Positions 56,726 to 64,000 of a stretch of 64,000 nucleotides of DNA are shown piece after piece; within the stretch, counting starts at the first letter, position 1; every line of letters starts with the position of its first letter. Source of the stretch: Amia ocellicauda (lineage: Eukaryota > Chordata > Actinopteri > Amiiformes > Amiidae); NCBI RefSeq assembly GCF_036373705.1, contig NC_089863.1, forward strand, positions 21,636,619 through 21,700,618, written 5' to 3'. Both the position numbers and the translations under genes were made by a program. The notes below the pieces were generated by a model. That model was not told the DNA's origin. It saw only the letters and a list, made by a program, of their open reading frames with translations, and made no database searches.

Positions 56726-57311
56726 AGGGTCCTTTTACCACTCAGGAGCACACACTTACCCGTGCTGGCGACAAGGACAACAAGAGTTGAGGACTGTGTT
56801 GAAAACGACATTACACAAAGAATTCAATGTTGAAAGAAATACATCAATACATAAATCAATGGACATGTATTTATTCATTGATTGATTGACTTCAACATGT
56901 CTTAATTTAGTCGCTGTACCCACAAAGCAACACTCAGCATAGTGGAGGCTATAGCTCGGCGTTATTGCGTGTACCTTACATGTATCACCCCTGGCACCTG
57001 GCCCTGATAACTCCCTACTTTTTGACCACAGTCTGTCTGTGACTTGAACCCGAGAAGTAAAAATGATGCACATGGGCGCTTGCAATCTCGTTGTTTCAAT
57101 CACATATCACAGTGGATGCGTACACACGGTGTTTCTCGGAGATTGCTGGGACAGTAACGAATGTGTTCCTTGCTTTACATGTCATCTAGCGCACAGTAGC
57201 TTTTTCTCCTTCTTTTTGCCCATATCATCCACATATTGTGCCTTTGGGGAACGCCTCCGAAACAGATTTAGAATGCTCTGAGATTCAAGAAACGACAGTG
57301 CAACTCTTTTC

Positions 57312-58211
57312 CAGGGTTGTGGGTAATGCGTTACTAAGTAACGGTATGGTATTACTTTTGGTAGTAACGAGTAACGTAACGTGGTATGGTTCCAAAAGGA
57401 GTAATAATATTACAGTTACTGATTCATTTTTTTTGTTCTCGTTACTGCATTACACATTGTAACGATATGGTCTTAATAAGGACGATAAGGACGTCTATGT
57501 CGTACATTAAAAAGATTAGAAAATCTGTCGTTTGCAGTTACAAATCTGTAGTAAGAGTAATAAGTTAAAGGAGTCAAGTTGAGACATTTAAGATGCAGAT
57601 CTACTAGCACATATCTTGATGATGATTACAATAATAACAATAATAAAAATAAATAGCAAAGATGTATTTTAGTGTTGCACGTTTTCTTATGGTAACGTAA
57701 TGCTTGTCTGAGTATAATGTTGTCTATACACGTTTAGCTACTGCTAATATCTCTTAACAGAAACGTGTATTTATTATGCTGTCTCCAATCATCTAAAGCA
57801 CAAAGAATAAAACAGCCACAAAAGTCCTTTCCACACCAGGCTCTATCGCTCGTAGTGTTGCTTTCTGTCTTCATTTTTAAAACGAAACACAAAACCAAAC
57901 CCACAATCGCTCCGCTCCTCCCACAACAGGGGGTGGACTTCCGACACTGGCCTGGTTTTCCTGTGGCGCTTTATTAAAACAACAAAAGATAACAGTATGT
58001 CTCTGTCATTATCAACTGCTTGTGTTGGTGTAGCTTTGAAATTGTTTATTGAGGTCCCGCAACGTTTGGGGTGTAATGCAGAGTAATGTAAAAGTAAAGT
58101 AACTAATTACATTCTCCAGGAAGTAATAAGTAAAGTGTTTAGTTACTTTTGATATGAGTAACGAGTACAATGTAAGACATTACTTTTTGTGAGTAACGAC
58201 CCCAAACACTG
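57312..58211. mobile_element. Non-autonomous hAT element, unit 11 copy
   Basis: 900 bp; ends and flanks conserved. Confidence 0.9.
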
Positions 58212-58462
58212 CTCTTTTCCTTCTCTTTTGGCTTGTTTGTTTGTTGTTGAAAGAGATACAAAGTTTGAGAGTGTCTCGTTTTATTTCTGAAATATAACTC
58301 CCAGAAAGTATGGTCTTTGTGTTCTTGAAATTGAATAACCTCAAAAGAAAGAAATGGTCCAATGAATTGCCGAAGAAAAGTCTAGCTGCTGTATTCTGGA
58401 ATGAAGAAAAAAATGAAATGACAAGGGCAATCAAAGCAAGTAAGACAGTAGGCTGTGTGGCA

Positions 58463-58533
58463 TACGCTAGCCAGAAATCGAACGCAACTCACAAGAACAG
58501 GAACCTTGTATGATACCACTACACCACTGGCGC
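58463..58533 (-). pseudogene. Decayed tRNA-Gly with anticodon CCT, unit 11
   Basis: As in unit 1. Confidence 0.72.
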
Positions 58534-58783
58534 TGCGGGGAAGCTCTTGATTCTGTCACCGAAGCAAATGCACAAGACATATAAAACGCGTCCCCTGGGG
58601 CACAATGGTCTTTTAATAATTATCTGTAATAATCTGCAGTCGAACTGCTTAATACGTACCTAGCTAATCACTACATCACAGGCGCATGGTTGTCATTCGG
58701 GGAAAATATGTGTTCACGAATGTTCATCGGAGTGGTTGTCATGCTAAGAGGTCAGTTGGAGTAGAGGGAGCTGGCCATGCCGT

Positions 58784-58856
58784 GCCTCGTTGGCGCAGTA
58801 AGTAGCGCGTCAGTCTCATAATCTGAAGGTGGTGAGTTCGACCCTCACACGGGGCA
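58784..58856 (+). tRNA. tRNA-Met (CAT), unit 12
   Basis: One D-loop G to A change (gcagtaagtagcg); otherwise intact. Confidence 0.78.
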
Positions 58857-58971
58857 AGCACTCTTCCTCTATCTTTGAGTTCTACCACACTGATCTCCAG
58901 CTGCAGAAAAAAGGCGCACACCTGTGCAATAAAGTGGTTGCTTGCGCTGTCTGAAGAAATTCATGGCAAAA

Positions 58972-59044
58972 TGCCAAATCCTGGGATGGAACAAGGGACC
59001 TTTAGATGTTCAGTCTATCGCTCCCCCAACTGAGCTATTTCGGC
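58972..59044 (-). pseudogene. Decayed tRNA-Phe (GAA), unit 12
   Basis: Same defects as unit 1. Confidence 0.7.
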
Positions 59045-59170
59045 CATTGGTGAGATGACGTCGTGATCCCAAAAGTCAAAGTGAAGGAAGCCCTGGCAGA
59101 ACACAGTCATTGAAAAGTTCATTGTTTTCCATGACGTCGGCAACGACTCAATTTGATCACCGCAACACAA

Positions 59171-59253
59171 GTCAGGATGGCCGAGTGGTGTAAGGTGCTG
59201 CGTGCAGGTCATCGTCTCCTGTAGAGGCTTGGCTTTGAATCCCACCTCTGACA
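59171..59253 (+). pseudogene. Decayed tRNA-Leu (CAG), unit 12
   Basis: 83 nt, as in unit 6. Confidence 0.7.
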
Positions 59254-59839
59254 AGGGTCCTTTTACCACTCAGGAGCACACACTTACCCGTGCTGGCGAC
59301 AAGGACAACAAGAGTTGAGGACTGTGTTGAAAACGACATTACACAAAGAATTCAATGTTGAAAGAAATACATCAATACATAAATCAATGGACATGTATTT
59401 ATTCATTGATTGATTGACTTCAACATGTCTTAATTTAGTCGCTGTACCCACAAAGCAACACTCAGCATAGTGGAGGCTATAGCTCGGCGTTATTGCGTGT
59501 ACCTTACATGTATCACCCCTGGCACCTGGCCCTGATAACTCCCTACTTTTTGACCACAGTCTGTCTGTGACTTGAACCCGAGAAGTAAAAATGATGCACA
59601 TGGGCGCTTGCAATCTCGTTGTTTCAATCACATATCACAGTGGATGCGTACACACGGTGTTTCTCGGAGATTGCTGGGACAGTAACGAATGTGTTCCTTG
59701 TTTTACATGTCATCTAGCGCACAGTAGCTTTTTCTCCTTCTTTTTGCCCATATCATCCACATATTGTGCCTTTGGGGAACGCCTCCGAAACAGATTTAGA
59801 ATGCTCTGAGATTCAAGAAACGACAGTGCAACTCTTTTC

Positions 59840-60743
59840 CAGGGTTGTGGGTAACGCGTTACTAAGTAACGCATTACAGTAATGTTATTACTTTTGGTAG
59901 TAACGAGTAACGTAACGTGGTATGGTTCCAAAAGGAGAAATAATATTACAGTTACTGATTCCTTTTTTTTGTTCTCGTTACTGCATTACACATTGTGACG
60001 ATATGGTCTTAATAAGGACGATAAGGACGTCTATGTCGTACATTAAAAATATTAGAAAAACTGTCGTTTGCAGTTACAAATCTGTAGTAAGAGTAATAAG
60101 TTAAAGGAGTCAAGTTGAGACATGTAAGATGCAAATCTACTAGCACATATCTTGATGATGATTACAATAATAACAATAATAAAAATAAATAGCAAAGATG
60201 TATTTTAGTGTTGCACGTTTTCTTATGGTAACGTAATGCTTGTCTGAGTATAATGTCTATACACATTTAGCTACTGCTAATATCTCTTAACAGAAACGTG
60301 TATTTATTATGCTGTCTCCAATCATCTAAAGCACAAAGAATAAAACAGCCACAAAAGTCCTTTCCACACCAGGCTCTATCGCTCGTAGTGTTACTTTCTG
60401 TCTTCATTTTTAAAACGAAACACAAAACCAAACCCACAATCGCTCCGCTCCTCCCACAACAGGGGGTGGACTTCCGACACTGGCCTGGTTTTCCTGTGGC
60501 GCTTTATTAAAACAACAAAAGATAACAGTATGTCTCTGTCATTATCAACTGCTTGTGTTGGTGTAGCTTTGAAATTGTTTATTGAGGTCCCGCAACGTTT
60601 GGGGTGTAATGCAGAGTAATGTAAAAGTAAAGTAACTAATTACATTCTCCAGGAAGTAATAAGTAAAGTGTTTAGTTACTTTTGATATGAGTAACAAGTA
60701 CAATGTAAGACATTACTTTTTGTGAGTAACGACCCCAACACTG
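59840..60743. mobile_element. Non-autonomous hAT element, unit 12 copy
   Basis: 904 bp; ends and flanks conserved. Confidence 0.9.
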
Positions 60744-61002
60744 CTCTTTTCCTTCTCTTTTGGCTTGTTTGTTTGTTGTTGAAGGAGATACAAAGTTTGA
60801 GAGTGTCTCGTTTTATTTCTGAAATATAACTCCCAGAAAGTATGGTCTTTGTGTTCTTGAAATTGAATAACCTCAAAAGAAAGAAATGGTCCAATGAATT
60901 GCCGAGGAAAAGTCTAGCCGCTGTATTCTGGAATGAAGAAAAAAATGAAATGACAAGGGCAATCAAAGCAAGTAAGACAGTAGAAAGAAATTCTTGGCAA
61001 AA

Positions 61003-61075
61003 TGCCAAATCCTGGGATGGAACAAGGGACCTTTAGATGTTCAGTCTATCGCTCCCCCAACTGAGCTATTTCGGC
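61003..61075 (-). pseudogene. Decayed tRNA-Phe (GAA), unit 13
   Basis: Same defects as unit 1. Confidence 0.7.
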
Positions 61076-61199
61076 CATTGGTGAGATGACGTCGTGATCC
61101 CAAAAGTCAAAGTGAAGGAAGCCCTGGCAGAACAGTCATTGAAAAGTTCATTGTTTTCCATGACGTCGGCAACGACTCAATTTGATCACTGCAACACAA

Positions 61200-61282
61200 G
61201 TCAGGATGGCCGAGTGGTGTAAGGTGCTGCGTGCAGGTCATCGTCTCCTGTAGAGGCTTGGCTTTGAATCCCACCTCTGACA
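61200..61282 (+). pseudogene. Decayed tRNA-Leu (CAG), unit 13
   Basis: 83 nt, as in unit 6. Confidence 0.7.
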
Positions 61283-61868
61283 AGGGTCCTTTTACCACTC
61301 AGGAGCACACACTTACCCGTGCTGGCGACAAGGACAACAAGAGTTGAGGACTGTGTTGAAAACGACATTACACAAAGAATTCAATGTTGAAAGAAATACA
61401 TCAATACATAAATCAATGGACATGTATTTATTCATTGATTGATTGACTTCAACATGTCTTAATTTAGTCGCTGTACCCACAAAGCAACACTCAGCATAGT
61501 GGAGGCTATAGCTCGGCGTTATTGCGTGTACCTTACATGTATCACCCCTGGCACCTGGCCCTGATAACTCCCTACTTTTTGACCACAGTCTGTCTGTGAC
61601 TTGAACCCGAGAAGTAAAAATGATGCACATGGGCGCTTGCAATCTCGTTGTTTCAATCACATATCACAGTGGATGCGTACACACGGTGTTTCTCGGAGAT
61701 TGCTGGGACAGTAACGAATGTGTTCCTTGCTTTACATGTCATCTAGCGCACAGTAGCTTTTTCTCCTTCTTTTTGCCCATATCATCCACATATTGTGCCT
61801 TTGGGGAACGCCTCCGAAACAGATTTAGAATGCTCTGAGATTCAAGAAACGACAGTGCAACTCTTTTC

Positions 61869-62775
61869 CAGGGTTGTGGGTAACGCGTTACTAAGTAACG
61901 CATTACAGTAATGTTATTACTTTTGGTAGTAACGAGTAACGTAACGTGGTATGGTTCCAAAAGGAGAAATAATATTACAGTTACTGATTCCTTTTTTTTG
62001 TTCTCGTTACTGCATTACACATTGTAACGATATGGTCTTAATAAGGACGATAAGGACGTCTATGTCGTACAATAAAAATATTAGAAAAACTGTCGTTTGC
62101 AGTTACAAATCTGTAGTAAGAGTAATAAGTTAAAGGAGTCAAGTTGAGACATTTAAGATGCAGATCTACTAGCACATATCTTGATGATGATTACAATAAT
62201 AACAATAATAAAAATAAATAGCAAAGATGTATTTTAGTGTTGCACGTTTTCTTATGGTAACGTAATGCTTGTCTGAGTATAATGTTGTCTATACACATTT
62301 AGCTACTGCTAATATCTCTTAACAGAAACGTGTATTTATTATGCTGTCTCCAATCATCTAAAGCACAAAGAATAAAACAGCCACAAAAGTCCTTTCCACA
62401 CCAGGCTCTATCGCTCGTAGTGTTGCTTTCTGTCTTCATTTTTAAAACGAAACACAAAACCAAACCCACAATCGCTCCGCTCCTCCCACAACAGGGGGTG
62501 GGCTTCCGACACTGGCCTGGTTTTCCTGTGGCGCTTTATTAAAACAACAAAAGATAACAGTATGTCTTTGTCATTATCAACTGCTTGTGTTGGTGTAGCT
62601 TTGAAATTGTTTATTGAGGTCCCGCAACATTTGGGGTGTAATGCAGAGTAATGTAAAAGTAAAGTAACTAATTACATTCTCCAGGAAGTAATAAGTAAAG
62701 TGTTTAGTTACTTTTGATATGAGTAACGAGTACAATGTAAGACATTACTTTTTGTGAGAAACGACCCCAACACTG
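61869..62775. mobile_element. Non-autonomous hAT element, unit 13 copy
   Basis: 907 bp; ends and flanks conserved. Confidence 0.9.
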
Positions 62776-63026
62776 CTCTTTTCCTTCTCTTTTGGCTTGT
62801 TTGTTTGTTGTTGAAGGAGATACAAAGTTTGAGAGTGTCTCGTTTTATTTCTGAAATATAACTCCCAGAAAGTATGGTCTTTGTGTTCTTGAAATTGAAT
62901 AACCTCAAAAGAAAGAAATGGTCCAATGAATTGCCAAGGAAAAGTCTAGCCGCTGTATTCTGGAATGAAGAAAAAAATGAAATGACAAGGGCAATGAAAG
63001 CAAGTAAGACAGTAGGCTGTGTGGCA

Positions 63027-63097
63027 TACGCTAGCCAGAAATCGAACGCAACTCACAAGAACAGGAACCTTGTATGATACCACTACACCACTGGCGC
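63027..63097 (-). pseudogene. Decayed tRNA-Gly with anticodon CCT, unit 13
   Basis: As in unit 1. Confidence 0.72.
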
Positions 63098-63347
63098 TGC
63101 GGGGAAGCTCTAGATTCTGTCACCGAAGCAAATGCACAAGACATATAAAACGCGTCCCCTGAGGCACAATGGTCTTTTAATAATTATCTGTAATAATCTG
63201 CAGTCGAACTGCTTAATACGTACCTAGCTAATCACTACATCACAGGCGCATGGTTGTCATTCGGGGAAAATATGTGTTCACAAATGTTCATCGGAGTGGT
63301 TGTCATGCTAAGAGGTCAGTTGGAGTAGAGGGAGCTGGCCATGCCGT

Positions 63348-63420
63348 GCCTCGTTGGCGCAGTAGGTAGCGCGTCAGTCACATAATCTGAAGGTGGTGAG
63401 TTCGACCCTCACACGGGGCA
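63348..63420 (+). pseudogene. tRNA-Met (CAT) with U33 changed to A, unit 14
   Basis: Full length, but the base before the anticodon is A (gtcacataatc). U33 is nearly universal in tRNAs, so function is doubtful. Confidence 0.7.
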
Positions 63421-63535
63421 AGCACTCTTCCATTATCTTTGAGTTCTACCACACTGATCTCCAGCTGCAGAAAAAAGGTGCACACCTGTGCAATAAAGTG
63501 GTTGCTTGCGCTGTCTGAAGAAATTCATGGCAAAA

Positions 63536-63608
63536 TGCCAAATCCTGGGATGGAACAAGGGACCTTTAGATGTTCAGTCTATCGCTCCCCCAACTGAGCT
63601 GTTTCGGC
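63536..63608 (-). pseudogene. Decayed tRNA-Phe (GAA), unit 14
   Basis: Additional T8 to C change (gagctgtttcgg on the + strand). Confidence 0.7.
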
Positions 63609-63734
63609 CATTGGTGAGATGACGTCGTGATCCCAAAAGTCAAAGTGAAGGAAGCCCTGGCAGAACACAGTCATTGAAAAGTTCATTGTTTTCCATGACG
63701 TCGGCAACGACTCAATTTGATCACTGCAGCACAA

Positions 63735-63805
63735 GTCAGGATGGCCGAGTGGTGTAAGGTGCTGCGTCTCCTGTAGATGCTTGGCTTTGAATCCCACCTC
63801 TGACA
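63735..63805 (+). pseudogene. tRNA-Leu remnant without anticodon arm, unit 14
   Basis: A 12-base deletion (gtgcaggtcatc) removes the anticodon loop and the 3' stem strand. Confidence 0.75.
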
Positions 63806-64000
63806 AGGGTCCTTTTACCACTCAGGAGCACACACTTACCCGTGCTGGCGACAAGGACAACAAGAGTTGAGGACTGTGTTGAAAACGACATTACACAAAG
63901 AATTCAATGTTGAAAGAAATACATCAATACATAAATCAATGGACATGTATTTATTCATTGATTGATTGACTTCAACATGTCTTAATTTAGTCGCTGTACC

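Larger units (their letters stand above)
56133..58659. repeat. tRNA macrosatellite unit 11
   Basis: 2527 bp; shares the shortened hAT left end with units 9 and 10 but lacks their cactaaaaat variant. Confidence 0.95.
58660..60983. repeat. tRNA macrosatellite unit 12, right end deleted
   Basis: Stops at gtaagacagtag and is joined to the Phe region of the next unit, so its tRNA-Gly is lost. Confidence 0.93.
60984..63223. repeat. tRNA macrosatellite unit 13, left end with tRNA-Met deleted
   Basis: Begins at aaagaaattcttggc. Together with the loss in unit 12, about 490 bp from the Gly through the Met gene are missing at this joint. Confidence 0.93.
63224..64000. repeat. tRNA macrosatellite unit 14, cut by the window end
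   Basis: First 777 bp of a unit; the array evidently continues beyond the window. Confidence 0.94.

Noticed and set aside
16621-64000. CRISPR-like or rDNA interpretation of the tandem array
   Set aside because: Units are 2.5 kb with internal tRNAs and a transposon, with no short direct-repeat/spacer pattern and no rRNA sequence.

Overview
The window looks like nuclear DNA from a ray-finned fish. The evidence is two split genes with consensus GT/AG introns, a V-SINE-like element with its typical 3' tail, a non-autonomous hAT element, CR1-like LINEs, a gamma-type-Env endogenous retrovirus, fold-back MITEs and eukaryotic nuclear tRNA genes. I cannot name the species. There is no bacterial, plasmid or phage content.

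Left part (1-16.6 kb). Positions 1-9788 (+) hold the 3' part of an immunoglobulin-superfamily receptor gene: the end of a V-type domain, a second Ig domain, a transmembrane exon and a cytoplasmic tail with one canonical ITIM. Its 8.1-kb intron contains a 32-bp G-rich minisatellite, a fold-back element and a very recent 2142-bp tandem duplication. Downstream lie a V-SINE, another fold-back element, simple repeats, and at 13522-15320 (+) a ZP3-like egg-coat (zona pellucida) gene that carries two frame lesions and ends early.

Right part (16.6-64 kb). This is a macrosatellite of about 2.53 kb per unit, present as units 1-7 (16621-33015) and as a partial unit plus units 8-14 (48255-64000). A full unit carries, in order, tRNA-Met(CAT) (+), a decayed tRNA-Phe (-), a decayed tRNA-Leu(CAG) (+), a ~907-bp non-autonomous hAT element with 8-bp target duplications, and a decayed tRNA-Gly (-) whose anticodon now reads CCT. 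Only the Met gene still looks functional in most units.

The array is interrupted at 33016-48254. That segment holds a minus-strand provirus (33022-41045) with two LTRs, broken gag/pro/pol and an uninterrupted 398-codon env; a truncated CR1-like LINE; a small non-array tRNA cluster (Gly-TCC, initiator-Met-like with anticodon AAT, Arg-CCT-like, intact Gly-CCC); a diverged relative of the array unit; and a longer but defective LINE. The intact Gly-CCC gene sits in sequence homologous to the array unit, so this segment probably preserves an older form of the repeat.

All coordinates, exon borders and tRNA folds were read by eye. Family assignments rest on recognised motifs, not on searches.
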